A DNA stretch of 64,000 nucleotides. Origin: CAVTLG01 sp963802635. Lineage in GTDB: Bacteria; Chloroflexota; Ktedonobacteria; Ktedonobacterales; Ktedonobacteraceae. The notes under the pieces are model-generated. The model saw nothing but the letters and a program-made list of their open reading frames with translations. It was not told where the DNA came from and did not search any database. The position numbers were made by a program, and so were the translations under genes. The stretch covers positions 806,001 to 870,000 of the forward strand of contig CAWDJJ010000002.1 in the NCBI GenBank assembly GCA_963802635.1. Reading direction: 5' to 3'. Numbering within the stretch: position 1 is the first letter of the stretch; every line of letters begins with the position of its first letter. This document shows positions 1-9,623 of the stretch, in pieces.

Positions 1-302
1 TTGCCAATCTCGTTGCGCGCCCATGCGCGCGCCTCGCGATAGGGGGCTATCGCAGCGGAAATACAGATAACCCCGTTACGGCTGAGCAAATTTGCGACAA
101 AGGCAATACGCTTAATATTTGTATCGCGGTCCTCGCGACTGAAGCCCAGGCCCTTGCTCAGATGAGTACGTACCACATCCCCATCCAATACTTCTATGTT
201 GTGTCCGCGTTCTTTCAGGCGCTGTTCAATGATGCCAGAAAGCGTGCTCTTGCCAGAACCAGAGAGTCCTGTGAACCAGATAGTAAAGCCGACATTCGCC
301 AT
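1..302 (-). CDS. cysC: Adenylylsulfate (APS) kinase, partial (3' part outside window)
   Basis: The reverse strand encodes an N-terminus starting MANVGFTIWFTGLSGSGKST, with the P-loop GLSGSGKST typical of APS kinases. It continues with VLDGDVVRTHLSKGLGFSREDRD and the ISAAIAPYREAR segment that belongs to the PAPS-binding region of CysC. The enzyme phosphorylates adenosine 5'-phosphosulfate to PAPS in sulfate assimilation. The start ATG (complement of 300-302) has a good ribosome site AAGGAG eight bases upstream. Only about 100 residues are inside the window, so the C-terminus cannot be judged. The start of the protein and the P-loop leave little doubt about the family; a fused CysN/CysD arrangement cannot be excluded. 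Confidence 0.9.
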   Translation of the reverse strand, partial: MANVGFTIWFTGLSGSGKSTLSGIIEQRLKERGHNIEVLDGDVVRTHLSKGLGFSREDRDTNIKRIAFVANLLSRNGVICISAAIAPYREARAWARNEIG

Positions 303-1064
303 GAATATTCTCCTTGATTGCTATGCTCAGGATAGTAGAGAAAAGAAGTAAACTTATTTGATCATGTATATCAAGTTACCCCTCCTGGTGACATATTGTA
401 GCATCCGTTGCGCTTAAATACTATACCTCAGCCAGATATGGCGATTTTTTGTGCAGAATCGCAATAGCTGTGCCATTGTTTATGGATACAATACCTACAC
501 CTGGGGGGAGAGGTGCATCACAAGTACGGAGACGCGGTGATGGTTGTTGAAGATATTACCAGATCACTTGTCTCTGTGGAGTAAGCTTGATAGCTGGCGA
601 GCAGCGGACGCGGTGAACCGGGTCCGTACCCTTTTGTGGCAATGAATTGCGGGCAGCCTGCGCCCTCTTGCAGAAGGACCCAGATTACCGGATTATTTTG
701 TCACAGGGCATCATCGGACCCCTACCGTTCTCCGGTAATGAATTGCCTGAGTCCTCTTTTACGTCTTTTGCTCTTCAAGCTCCTTAAATTATGAATGGGA
801 GACGACGAGCGATTTATCGCTTCAGGATGTAGGGACCCGATTTATCGCGTCCGCATCCTCATGCCATTCCGCATCGTGCCCCGCAGATATATGGCCGGAT
901 TATTTTCTCAACGAGCATTATCGTGTCCGCTTCCCCGTGCCTTTCTTGCATCTTGCCTCACAGCGACAATCCCTTTTTTCTTTCTGTTTCTCGCTATTTA
1001 AACACTATTGATCTCTTCCGGTTGTCGCCCCAACTTGAAAAGCTACCAGATTATAAAATGTTTC
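303..1064. repeat. Gene-poor stretch with dispersed intergenic repeat motifs
   Basis: No convincing gene is seen; the short open frames here lack ribosome sites and family character. The stretch holds motifs that recur elsewhere in intergenic DNA of this window. GCAATGAATTGC-like and GTAATGAATTGCC-like words lie near 642-655 and 735-748, and CGATTTATCGC-type words lie near 809-819 and 838-848, the latter preceded by GGGACC. The same words, in the same order, recur at about 24495-24590. A CTATTGATCTCTTCCGGTTGTC word near 1007 resembles ones near 19328 and 43635. This looks like a family of non-coding dispersed repeats rather than a decayed gene. Confidence 0.5.
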
Positions 1065-1793
1065 CTACAACTTGTGCCGTTTCTTGCGATATCTGGCACC
1101 GAATAGAAACATAGCAGGCATAAAGAACAATAGCGTATCATCAGACACAAGCGTGCCACTATGTTGTAGAGGACTTATGCTACTAGTTTGCGTCTTTTGA
1201 TGCACATTAGCGAAGACTGACGAAAAATTCTTCAGGAAGCCATCATTGTCTTCTCCCAAAGGCCAGTATATTAATGCCGCACGCCCAATAATATTGGCTC
1301 GTGGCACCAGCCCCCACGAACGCGAATCCGAGCTGTTGATACGGTCATCGCCCATCACGAAATAGCGATTCGCGGGCAGAATATAATGATTGTACTTGAC
1401 AAGGTTGGGATTTCCCTGACGAGTTGGAACTACATACGGCTCATTCAACGCCACACCATCGACAGTTACCGTCGTGTTATTCACGGTAATTTCATCCCCG
1501 GGGACGCCAATGATACGCTTGACAAAGTCCTCTGAAGGGTTGGGCGGGGCGACAAAGACAATGATATCACCACGTTGAGGAGCATGAAACCTGTACGACA
1601 CCTTGTCCACCATGATACGTTCCCCGTTGTGTAGAGTCGGTTCCATACTTGGACCATCGACATCGTAGTTCTGTACTGCCAGATTAATGATGACAAACAT
1701 CAACACGGTCAAGACGATAGTTTCGATTACCTCCCGTAGGAGACGGTGGTGTTTTTCAAAACTCGGTTCTCGTTTCAAAACGTTCACCCACAA
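1065..1793 (-). CDS. lepB: Signal peptidase I
   Basis: A membrane-bound serine protease that removes signal peptides from exported proteins. One N-terminal membrane segment (about residues 24-40) is followed by the catalytic-serine box DGPSMEPTL (Ser49), the lysine box FVKRIIGVPGDEI (Lys92) and the late family box VMGDDRINSSDSRSWG. So the Ser-Lys dyad and all major boxes are present. The C-terminus is unusual: after the catalytic domain come a Ser/Thr-rich stretch and a second hydrophobic segment (LLFFMPAMFLFGA) ending in a basic tail, which would place both ends in the cytoplasm. The longest frame begins with TTG and no good ribosome site is visible, so the exact start is uncertain. A palindromic repeat element lies directly upstream. 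Confidence 0.9.
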   Translation of the reverse strand: MWVNVLKREPSFEKHHRLLREVIETIVLTVLMFVIINLAVQNYDVDGPSMEPTLHNGERIMVDKVSYRFHAPQRGDIIVFVAPPNPSEDFVKRIIGVPGDEITVNNTTVTVDGVALNEPYVVPTRQGNPNLVKYNHYILPANRYFVMGDDRINSSDSRSWGLVPRANIIGRAALIYWPLGEDNDGFLKNFSSVFANVHQKTQTSSISPLQHSGTLVSDDTLLFFMPAMFLFGARYRKKRHKL

Positions 1794-1822
1794 ATTTTTC
1801 TATTTCTATCCAACACGACTAG

Positions 1823-1904
1823 TATTGCCTTGCATTCAGATGAGAAATGTGCTGCTGCACATTTCTAGCAACGAGAGTTGCGTTTCTGAATGCCTATGGG
1901 TATA
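1823..1904. repeat. Palindromic repeat element, copy 1 (three-way-junction type)
   Basis: About 82 bases that can fold into an outer stem (GCATTCAGA at 1832-1840 with TCTGAATGC at 1885-1893) enclosing two hairpins. These are AGAAATGTGC/GCACATTTCT (1843-1866, loop TGCT) and GCAAC/GTTGC (1868-1881, loop GAGA). All three stems are perfect in this copy. Two further full copies are at 21119-21198 and 27066-27147 in the opposite orientation, and partial ends lie near 40446 and 40573. It sits between lepB and the uvrA leader. Confidence 0.8.
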
Positions 1905-2332
1905 GAGCATGGTCCAGACAGAGCGTACCCGATAATAGCGAAGATAGATCTGCTCTCTGTAGTCTATCATTACAAACAAGGAATTGCATAACCTGACACT
2001 CTTGCTATCAGGCATGCAGAGAAACTACTTTTCGCACTTTAAAACAAGACGCATGGACGAATTTCTGCAACTAGCACTATTTTAGTATATGTAGCAAACA
2101 GGTCTGCCGTCATAGAGACGAATTTCCTACCAGGGGGAAAAAGCTTCTGGCAGTTACACGACCCTGTATGCCCACCGGTCCCATTACCCCTTGACGTCTC
2201 GGTAACAAGTATTGTAGTGTATGATGGAACGTTTGTTTGTATTGACAATTCCATTATTTCATAAAAGCAGTTAGCTGGCCTATGGTATCCCGTAAAGGCT
2301 ACATAATTTCAGTAACGGGTGGTTAAAAGAAT
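1905..2332. other. Intergenic region upstream of uvrA
   Basis: About 430 bases with no credible gene. A possible promoter facing uvrA is TTGACG (near 2192) followed 16 bases later by TGTAGT; another TTGACA lies near 2240 but has no good -10 partner. I see no SOS box of the LexA types I know. Nothing else can be supported here. Confidence 0.3.
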
Positions 2333-5300
2333 ATGCCCCAAGACAAAATAGTGGTTCGCGGTGCTCGTGAGCACAATCTCAAGAATATTGATGTGACCAT
2401 TCCACGCGACAAGCTTGTGGTGATTACTGGTCTCTCCGGCTCCGGCAAGAGTAGCCTGGCTTTCGACACCATCTTTGCCGAAGGTCAACGTCGCTACGTG
2501 GAGTCGCTTTCGGCTTATGCACGCCAGTTCCTGGACAAGATGGAGAAGCCCGACGTCGAACATATCGATGGGCTATCCCCCGCTATCTCGATTGACCAGA
2601 AGGGAACTACCCACAATCCACGCTCGACCGTCGGCACCGTCACCGAAATTTACGACTATTTGCGCCTGCTTTACGCGCGCATCGGCCACCCGCATTGCCC
2701 CAATTGTGGACGCGAAGTCAGTCAACAAACGTTGCAACAGATCGTCGATGCCATCTTGAGCTTACCAGATAGCTCGCGCATCATGCTGCTCGCACCACTT
2801 ATTCAGGGACGCAAGGGCGAATATAAAAATATCTTTGAAGATATGCGCCGCTCCGGCTACGTGCGTGTGCGCGTCGATGGCAAAATCCTGGATCTGAGCG
2901 ACGAGATTGAGCTGGATAAACAGAAAAAACATACCATTGAAGCTGTCGTTGATCGCCTGATCATCCATAAGCACAAGAAACAGGACGAGCAGGATGGCAC
3001 ACAATCCTCACTACAACGAGTCGCCGAACGACCAGCCCTTTATGAAGTAAACGCAGCGCAAGAAGCGTATCAAGAAGATGACGGCACAGTGGAAGCTGGT
3101 ATCGCCGAACTCGTGCACGAAGAGATTGATCCAGCCTTCCGACAACGCCTCTCAGATTCGCTGGAAACGACGCTCAAGCTAGGAAACGGCGTTGTGCTGG
3201 TCTCCATCATCGATGGCGAGGAGATTCTCTTCTCAGAGAAGGCCGCCTGCGTCTACTGCGGTATCAGCCTGCCAGAAATTGCGCCACGCACCTTTAGCTT
3301 CAACAGCCCGCATGGTGCCTGCCCCACGTGCACAGGATTGGGGACGCAGCAGGAGATCGACGCTGACCTGATCATCACCAACGCGAACCTGAGTATCCTT
3401 CAAGGAGCCATCGCTCCCTGGAGTAAGGTTGTCAATGGTAGCCAGTGGCATGCCGCAACGCTAGAGGCACTGGCGCAACACGAAAATTTCGATCTCAATA
3501 TACCCTGGCGCGAACTGAGTCAAGATGCCCAGCATAAAGTACTGTATGGGTTAGACAAACCTCTGACCATTCGCTACACACCACAGCACGGACATGTACG
3601 CAACTATAATGTCAACTTTGAGGGCGTCATCCCCAGCCTGAGCCGACGTTACCAGCAAACAGAGAGTGAAGGGGTGCGCGGAGAGATTGAAGGCTACATG
3701 TCTATGCGTCTCTGTCCCACCTGCCGTGGGGCGCGCCTCACACCCGAGGCCCTGGCCGTTACCGTGGGAGGACGCAATATTGTGCAGGTCACACGCCTGG
3801 CTATCGGTACCGCGCAACGTTTCTTTCACGAGATCGAGACAGATACAACCATAGTTACTCCCGTTGTCACCCATGTGCAGGCAAATGGGCGCAGTAAGAA
3901 AGATGCGACGAAAGATGATTCCTTGCTGGGCGATCCACTGGCAAAAATTGATCCGCGTGGACCGCTTATCGAGGGCCATTTAAGCGAACGCGAGCGTTTC
4001 ATTGCTCGGCAGATTCTTAAAGAGATTCGTGCACGTATTCAATTTTTGATGGATGTTGGACTCGACTATCTCTCATTGGATCGTGCAGCAGCCAGTCTGT
4101 CAGGCGGTGAAGCTCAACGTATCCGCCTGGCAACGCAGATTGGTTCGGGGCTGATGGGCGTGCTCTACATCCTGGATGAACCCAGTATTGGACTGCACCA
4201 GCGCGATAACGAGCGCTTGATTCAAACATTAGAGCGTCTACGCAACCTGGGCAATACCCTGCTGGTTGTCGAGCATGACGAAGATACCATGCGCGCTGCC
4301 GACTACATCATTGATATCGGTCCTGGTGCCGGTGAGCATGGAGGGAAAGTCGTGGCCGTCGGTACGTTTGCAGAAATCGTTGCTAACCAGGACTCGTTGA
4401 CCGGCGACTACCTCTCAGGGCGTAAGCGTGTCATGATCCCGGCTGAGAGGCGTCCAGGCAATGGGCACGCATTGCTCATCAAAGGCGCAAGCGAGAATAA
4501 TCTGAAAAACATCGACGTCGAAGTGCCGCTTGGCAAGTTCGTAGCGATTACTGGCGTCTCAGGCTCTGGGAAAAGCACACTCATTACGGATATCCTGTAT
4601 CGCAAGCTCTCACAAGTCTTTTTCCGCGCGCACGACAAACCTGGCGCACATGAAGCGATAGAGGGTTTAGAGCACCTGGACAAAGTTATCGACATCGATC
4701 AGTCACCCATTGGTCGCACGCCACGCTCGAATCCAGCCACCTATACGAACGCGTTCACCGCCATTCGTGAACTCTTCGCGCAGGTACCAGAAGCACGTAT
4801 ACGAGGGTACCAGGCCGGTCGCTTCTCATTTAATGTCAAGGGTGGACGCTGCGAAGCCTGCCGTGGTGAAGGCATTGTCAAGATCGAGATGAACTTTTTG
4901 CCCGATGTCTACGTACCCTGTGAAGTCTGCCAGGGCAAACGCTACAATCGTGAAGCCCTGGAGATCCACTATAAAGGCAAAAATATCGCCGATGTGCTGG
5001 ATATGACCATTGAAGAGGCTATCGACTTTTTTGCCAATGTGCCCTCGATTCATAACAAAATGAAGACGTTAAATGATGTAGGCCTGGGCTATATGCGACT
5101 AGGCCAGCCTGCTACAACGCTGTCAGGTGGTGAGGCACAACGCGTCAAGCTGGCAACAGAGCTATCACGTCGAGCCACAGGATGCACCATGTATATCCTG
5201 GATGAGCCGACCACCGGTCTGCACTTTGCTGATGTTGAGCGTTTACTCGACGTGTTGCAACGCCTGGTGGATGCTGGCAACACGATTGTCGTGATTGAAC

Positions 5301-5542
5301 ACAACCTGGATGTCATCAAGAGTGCGGACTGGATCATCGATCTGGGACCCGAGGGCGGTGATGCAGGTGGTCGCGTCATCGCCCAGGGAACGCCTGAAGA
5401 GGTTGCTGAAGACGAACACTCTTATACCGGTCATTTCCTCAAGCGTATGTTTAGAGAAACACCCGCGTATCAGAACGTACGTCAGTCGAGGTCCGGTTGG
5501 GGCGGGGTAACAGGAGGAGCCACAGCCTTCGACAAGGTATGA
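2333..5542 (+). CDS. uvrA: Excinuclease ABC subunit A
   Basis: The DNA damage-recognition ATPase of nucleotide excision repair, which loads UvrB onto lesions. At 1069 residues it is a little longer than the usual ~940-980. Two ABC ATPase modules are complete: Walker A GLSGSGKSS near residue 33 and GVSGSGKST near residue 741, and two signatures LSGGEAQRIRLA and LSGGEAQRVKLA, each followed by a Walker B (LYILDEPSIGLH, MYILDEPTTGLH). Cysteine pairs for the zinc modules are present (CPNCG, CVYCG with CPTC, CRTC/CEAC with CEVC). Some extra length comes from acidic insertions around residues 215-255 and 500-535. The first ATG is the natural start. Its last 61 bases overlap the 3' end of the convergent transferase gene. 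Confidence 0.97.
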   Translation: MPQDKIVVRGAREHNLKNIDVTIPRDKLVVITGLSGSGKSSLAFDTIFAEGQRRYVESLSAYARQFLDKMEKPDVEHIDGLSPAISIDQKGTTHNPRSTVGTVTEIYDYLRLLYARIGHPHCPNCGREVSQQTLQQIVDAILSLPDSSRIMLLAPLIQGRKGEYKNIFEDMRRSGYVRVRVDGKILDLSDEIELDKQKKHTIEAVVDRLIIHKHKKQDEQDGTQSSLQRVAERPALYEVNAAQEAYQEDDGTVEAGIAELVHEEIDPAFRQRLSDSLETTLKLGNGVVLVSIIDGEEILFSEKAACVYCGISLPEIAPRTFSFNSPHGACPTCTGLGTQQEIDADLIITNANLSILQGAIAPWSKVVNGSQWHAATLEALAQHENFDLNIPWRELSQDAQHKVLYGLDKPLTIRYTPQHGHVRNYNVNFEGVIPSLSRRYQQTESEGVRGEIEGYMSMRLCPTCRGARLTPEALAVTVGGRNIVQVTRLAIGTAQRFFHEIETDTTIVTPVVTHVQANGRSKKDATKDDSLLGDPLAKIDPRGPLIEGHLSERERFIARQILKEIRARIQFLMDVGLDYLSLDRAAASLSGGEAQRIRLATQIGSGLMGVLYILDEPSIGLHQRDNERLIQTLERLRNLGNTLLVVEHDEDTMRAADYIIDIGPGAGEHGGKVVAVGTFAEIVANQDSLTGDYLSGRKRVMIPAERRPGNGHALLIKGASENNLKNIDVEVPLGKFVAITGVSGSGKSTLITDILYRKLSQVFFRAHDKPGAHEAIEGLEHLDKVIDIDQSPIGRTPRSNPATYTNAFTAIRELFAQVPEARIRGYQAGRFSFNVKGGRCEACRGEGIVKIEMNFLPDVYVPCEVCQGKRYNREALEIHYKGKNIADVLDMTIEEAIDFFANVPSIHNKMKTLNDVGLGYMRLGQPATTLSGGEAQRVKLATELSRRATGCTMYILDEPTTGLHFADVERLLDVLQRLVDAGNTIVVIEHNLDVIKSADWIIDLGPEGGDAGGRVIAQGTPEEVAEDEHSYTGHFLKRMFRETPAYQNVRQSRSGWGGVTGGATAFDKV

Positions 5543-6804
5543 TCCTCAGCGCTACCTACGGGGGACTGCTTTTCTGCTACGTCCCCCGCACCACTATCAT
5601 TATCCGGCTTTCCTCCCAGATCAATCGGCGTACCACGTTGACGCTGCCGATAGTCAATCCAGATAATCAGACCAACCATGGTTAACATCACCAGGCCAAT
5701 ACCTATGAGCTTGTAGATGAGGAAGAGATTGAGTGCGAGGATGCCAAAGAGCGCCGTGAAACCATAGAATACATAACAGATCTGCCGAGGACTTAAACCT
5801 GTAGCCCGTAAACGATGATGCAGGTGCGTTGTATCATAATGTAAGGGATGTTGTCCGCGCCTGATACGGTTGATTACGACCACTGCAACATCGAGGATCG
5901 GCAAACCCAGCACCATGAGCGCTAAAGCGAGCTTCGCACCTCCCATAATGGAAAGCGCAGCCAGACCCAGGCCGAGAAACTGCGAACCACTATCTCCCAT
6001 AAAAATCTTGGCCGGATTCCAGTTATGAGGCAAGAAACCGAGCGTAGCTCCAGTAAAGATAGCCGCCAGAGTCGCAATGGTATATTGGCCCTGTCGCCAG
6101 CTAATGAGCGTAATACAAATGCCTGTGATGGTCACGACACCACCAGCTAGGCCATCAACCCCATCAATCAAGTTGACCGTGTTCATCATCCCCACCATCC
6201 AGAACCAGGTGAAGAGAATAGCAGGAATAGCGAAGAACGATATATTTGTATTATGGATAATTAAGGTAATAACAGGCTCTCGATACCAGGGTAAACCCAG
6301 CTTCTCAACTGGTGATGCCTGAAAAGGATTACTAAAACCAAATAAGAGCACGCCGTAAAACTTCCAGCCAGGTCCCTTACCAGCAACAAATGGCCCCATC
6401 AGAATGATTACGGTCACAGTTTGCACACACAGCTTAAAGAGCGGTTTTAACGGCTTGACATCATCGTAGGCATGTACCAGCACGATCAGCGTTGCGGCAG
6501 CCAAAAATAACCAGTACACGGGAATCTCTTTCGTCGTAAACCGCAAGGCAGGATTTTTCGCGTAAAAGAGCAAAGAGGCAATCACAAATGCCAGGTAGAT
6601 GCCCAGCCCGCCCAGGCGCGGCACTTTATCCTGCGTGCGCCCTGGCTCAGCCGGACGAATCCAACCCGCTTTGAGAGAAATCACCCTGATGCCGTAAATG
6701 AACCCATACGACAAAAGACATGCGCAAATGGCACCCATCAGTAGCCAGGCCAGCGTACTGGAAAACAGCGTGGGAAGCAATAAAAGTGGTTGAGTCAGAA
6801 CCAT
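5482..6804 (-). CDS. Undecaprenyl-phosphate N-acetylhexosamine-1-phosphate transferase (TagO/WecA family)
   Basis: A polytopic membrane enzyme that moves a sugar-1-phosphate from a UDP-sugar to undecaprenyl phosphate, the first step of cell-wall glycopolymer synthesis. Family motifs are clear: VHAYDDVKPLKPLFK (Asp-rich Mg site), NTVNLIDGVDGLAGG (catalytic Asp region), FMGDSGSQFLGL and the cytoplasmic HLHHRL loop that separates TagO/WecA from MraY. About eleven hydrophobic segments are visible. The C-terminus has a long polar tail of about 60 residues. I chose ATG at 6804 because AGGGGG lies eight bases upstream; the longer frame to 6846 adds a polar Cys/His-rich stretch with no ribosome site. 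The 3' end overlaps uvrA by 61 bases on the other strand. Confidence 0.88.
   Translation of the reverse strand: MVLTQPLLLLPTLFSSTLAWLLMGAICACLLSYGFIYGIRVISLKAGWIRPAEPGRTQDKVPRLGGLGIYLAFVIASLLFYAKNPALRFTTKEIPVYWLFLAAATLIVLVHAYDDVKPLKPLFKLCVQTVTVIILMGPFVAGKGPGWKFYGVLLFGFSNPFQASPVEKLGLPWYREPVITLIIHNTNISFFAIPAILFTWFWMVGMMNTVNLIDGVDGLAGGVVTITGICITLISWRQGQYTIATLAAIFTGATLGFLPHNWNPAKIFMGDSGSQFLGLGLAALSIMGGAKLALALMVLGLPILDVAVVVINRIRRGQHPLHYDTTHLHHRLRATGLSPRQICYVFYGFTALFGILALNLFLIYKLIGIGLVMLTMVGLIIWIDYRQRQRGTPIDLGGKPDNDSGAGDVAEKQSPVGSAEDHTLSKAVAPPVTPPQPDLD
5559..5588. terminator. Hairpin downstream of uvrA
   Basis: CGGGGGAC at 5559-5566 is perfectly complementary to GTCCCCCG at 5581-5588, giving an 8-bp GC-rich stem starting 17 bases after the uvrA stop. 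There is no clean T-run after it. It lies inside the 3' coding part of the convergent transferase gene, so it may serve as a uvrA terminator or be incidental. Confidence 0.35.
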
Positions 6805-6955
6805 ATGACGCCCCCTACATTGGTGAGTCAAAAAACAATGTCGCAAATGTACCGAACAATACCAATGTGACCGTTCGATTATAAGGCTTCTCGCTAAGAG
6901 AACGCAAATGCGACACCTTTATGTACCAGTTCCTGAACCCCATGAAAATAAAGCT

Positions 6956-7822
6956 TCAAATCATCACCTGCACCAGGCGATCCCATCCCGCATAATCCTG
7001 CTTGTAAGAGATAACAGCTACCGGCCATAGATCATGGAGATGCTCTGTGAGCATAGCCCGTTGCTGATAACCAATTTCCAGAATCATGGTCCCACCTCTT
7101 CGTAGCGTACCAGATTGCTGGATCTCTTTGCATAGGCGTAACAATAAGCCTAGCCCATCTGGGCCACTAAACACCGCCTGGTGCGGCTCATAGGCATAGA
7201 CGTCTGCTTCCATGCTCACGATCTCAGTTGTGCCTACGTAGGGGAGATTAGCTAGCAACACATCGACTGGCTCGGGTAAAGGCGCAACCAGATCACCTTG
7301 CAGTAGATGGATACGTTCTTCCACATGATAGCGTTGACAATTGAGACGCGCTACAGCCAATGCATCCATAGAGATATCGCAGGCATAGATAGAGGGTAGA
7401 CGCGGCTCCTCGACTGCAATAGCAATGGGAATAGCCCCACTACCGGTCCCAATATCCGCAACAAGAGGAATGTAGCCGTCAGCTAGCCTACTCCTGATCA
7501 CCGCAAGAGCAGCCTCAACCAGCAACTCTGTTTCTGGTCGCGGAATAAGCACCCGCTGATCGACAAGCAAATCCAGGCCATAAAATCCCTTGTGTCCCAG
7601 CAGATACGCCACTGGTTCATGCTGCTGTCGTCGTGCGAGTAACGCAACATACTGCTGTTCCTGTGACTGACTCATCTCGCGCTCAGGATACGCGTACAGG
7701 ATTGCCCGCTCAACGCCCAGCACGTGCCCCAGCAACACTTGCGCATCCAAACGCGCATGCCCTATGCCAGAGGCAGCAAGCACATGCGTTCCCTGCTCTA
7801 AAGCAGCTTGAATTGTCTTCAT
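6956..7822 (-). CDS. prmC: Peptide chain release factor glutamine N5-methyltransferase
   Basis: Methylates the glutamine of the GGQ motif in release factors RF1/RF2 using S-adenosylmethionine. The 288-residue length fits the family. It has the N-terminal helical substrate-binding part, the PRPETELLVE segment, the SAM-binding motif ADIGTGSGAIPIAIA, the acidic second motif YACDISMDALAVAR, and the active-site tetrapeptide. The tetrapeptide reads NLPY (in LLANLPYVG) instead of the usual NPPY. This is a substitution next to the glutamine-binding Asn and is probably tolerated. The start ATG is next to the ORF boundary; the ribosome site is weak. It could instead be the HemK-type paralogue, which is the same family. 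Confidence 0.92.
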   Translation of the reverse strand: MKTIQAALEQGTHVLAASGIGHARLDAQVLLGHVLGVERAILYAYPEREMSQSQEQQYVALLARRQQHEPVAYLLGHKGFYGLDLLVDQRVLIPRPETELLVEAALAVIRSRLADGYIPLVADIGTGSGAIPIAIAVEEPRLPSIYACDISMDALAVARLNCQRYHVEERIHLLQGDLVAPLPEPVDVLLANLPYVGTTEIVSMEADVYAYEPHQAVFSGPDGLGLLLRLCKEIQQSGTLRRGGTMILEIGYQQRAMLTEHLHDLWPVAVISYKQDYAGWDRLVQVMI

Positions 7823-7922
7823 AACAAAAGTTCTTTTTCCCTTGATTATGCTCCGTCAACACACAATGATTATATCATCACATTGTTTCAACGATCAGCA
7901 GAGAAAACGCGCCAAAGTGCTT

Positions 7923-7982
7923 AGATAGTGTTTGGTTTCAGCTCAATACTAACGAAAATTGTGCGCGTTCCAAACACTATCT
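7923..7982. terminator. 13-bp inverted repeat at the end of the membrane-protein gene
   Basis: AGATAGTGTTTGG at 7923-7935 is exactly complementary to CCAAACACTATCT at 7970-7982, separated by 34 bases. The right arm includes the stop of the leftward gene ending at 7982, so it may terminate that transcript. The loop is long and no T-run follows, so another role (insertion scar or binding site) is possible. Confidence 0.4.
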
Positions 7983-9433
7983 TAGAAGCGCCACAGACTG
8001 ATATTCAAGTACGCATTCCCATATTTTGTGAATAGTTCCTGCACCTGCTGCGCAATTCTCACCATAAGAGGTGCAACGAGATACACAAAGACGAGGAGAC
8101 AATATCCCATAAAGAGGATCTGTGCGGAATCAACAGGCAAATGTACCACAAAAGGATACCAGAGCGCGCTAAAATCGGGCGTGTATATACAAAGAATTTC
8201 TAGCGCATAGTGATTGTTGGCACAAATGGGTAGCACTATCGCACTCTGATTGAACAGTGCTCCATCGATACCTACCCAGACCGAAAAACATACTATCACG
8301 AGTGTGAGAAGATTGGTGATAATAGAGGCGTCTTTATGATAACGTAAGCGCACAGCGAGCGCAAAAGAGGCCGGAATCGAGGCAAAGAGGAAGAATCTCG
8401 GTCCCCAGAAGCGCCCGCCATACCAGGCCCACCAGCGCGCATAAGTCAGTATCATGCCAATGAGAAAACTTATCCATAAGGTATAGATCTGGTACAGATT
8501 CAACTTCATTGTTTGCTGCATTTTCAGTAGTGTCTTACGGATGGGCAATAAAAGGCCCGGTGCGAAAAAGATGAGACCTTTACCAAAGGAAAAGAGAATA
8601 GATATCAGGCCCAGGAAAAAAGGATAACTAAAACCAGATAAACCAGAGTAAGGCATAACGGTACGACTACCAGCATCATTGGCATAACCATCTATAAAAG
8701 GAGAGCCGCGCCGCAGCCAGGACTCGCCAAGGATCAACGCAACAACCGCCAGGAGTACCAGAATATATCTTAGATGTTTACGCTCTATAATTTTCTTGAG
8801 TAGCATCAGTCCGAGACCAAGCAACGTAGCCGGTGTATTGACAACACCCAGGACAACTGCGATCCACCCTGCTAGCGACGAAAAGCGTACCAACGCCACC
8901 AGCACACCAAAGCCAACACACAGCGCTGTGAATACCTCCCCATAAAATTTTTGCAGATGGGCAGTAAACATTGATGCAATGATCAGCAGTAAATAAAATT
9001 TACGCAACAGGCTATGATCGATACGTTTCCTGAGTATGATATACGTAGTAAGCAGCGTGATAGAAAATAGCAGTAAATTATAACAAGCAGTCCATGTACC
9101 AGGGTGGCCCAACATTTGACCAACCACAAAGAGAGGCACGGCAAAGAGAGGCCCTATCAAAGAATATTTTTGTAAGTTTATGTTCTGGTTTGCTACATTT
9201 AACATATGGTGGTTCAGCAAATCTGTGATCATTGTATAGCGCCACTGTCCATCACTAGCGATCAAACGGGGCAACAGCAGATATATATATAGCAAACCAA
9301 CGATGATCAAGCCAGTTTCAAGTGCAGCCAGCACAGAACTGATACCATTTGCCGGTACCTGATCATTGTCTACTGGCTCTACCTCCACGGAGACATTCTC
9401 TGCATCGTCGCACACTTTCCCCTCTGTTTGCAT
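7982..9433 (-). CDS. Polytopic membrane protein, possibly glycosyltransferase-like
   Basis: About 483 residues with eleven or so hydrophobic segments and short loops, including LETGLIIVGLLYIYLLLPRL at the N-terminus. A first extracytoplasmic loop with charged residues (RLIASDGQWRYTMITDLL) and a WWAWYGGRFWGPRFFL segment after the middle recall lipid-linked sugar (GT-C or PMT-like) transferases. I cannot identify a catalytic DD/DE motif, so the function is not assigned. ATG 9433 was preferred over the longer TTG frame (9541), because the extra 36 residues are Cys/Lys-rich and look non-coding; the ribosome site (GGA) is weak. It stands alone between prmC and a stretch with IS200/IS605-like hairpins. 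Confidence 0.7.
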   Translation of the reverse strand: MQTEGKVCDDAENVSVEVEPVDNDQVPANGISSVLAALETGLIIVGLLYIYLLLPRLIASDGQWRYTMITDLLNHHMLNVANQNINLQKYSLIGPLFAVPLFVVGQMLGHPGTWTACYNLLLFSITLLTTYIILRKRIDHSLLRKFYLLLIIASMFTAHLQKFYGEVFTALCVGFGVLVALVRFSSLAGWIAVVLGVVNTPATLLGLGLMLLKKIIERKHLRYILVLLAVVALILGESWLRRGSPFIDGYANDAGSRTVMPYSGLSGFSYPFFLGLISILFSFGKGLIFFAPGLLLPIRKTLLKMQQTMKLNLYQIYTLWISFLIGMILTYARWWAWYGGRFWGPRFFLFASIPASFALAVRLRYHKDASIITNLLTLVIVCFSVWVGIDGALFNQSAIVLPICANNHYALEILCIYTPDFSALWYPFVVHLPVDSAQILFMGYCLLVFVYLVAPLMVRIAQQVQELFTKYGNAYLNISLWRF

Positions 9434-9623
9434 AATATCCAATAATTTGCACTTTTCAATGTATAAATACAGGTCGAGAAATTTCCATTTGCAGCTATCA
9501 ACCGTCATTGCCAAAAAGAAATATCGATCCACTCTATACACAAAGGACGTGCCTGTTCAGCCTGGGTAACTACGCTCAGCTCTTTGTCTACAGAACTTGT
9601 TCACACACGTTTCTTTCTGGAAG

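Noticed and set aside
795..1114. Two short rightward frames
   Set aside because: They lie in the repeat-rich intergenic stretch, overlap each other in different frames and resemble no family.
3551..3979. 142-codon leftward open frame inside uvrA
   Set aside because: Exact antisense of well-supported UvrA coding; composition is that of a shadow frame and no ribosome site is seen.
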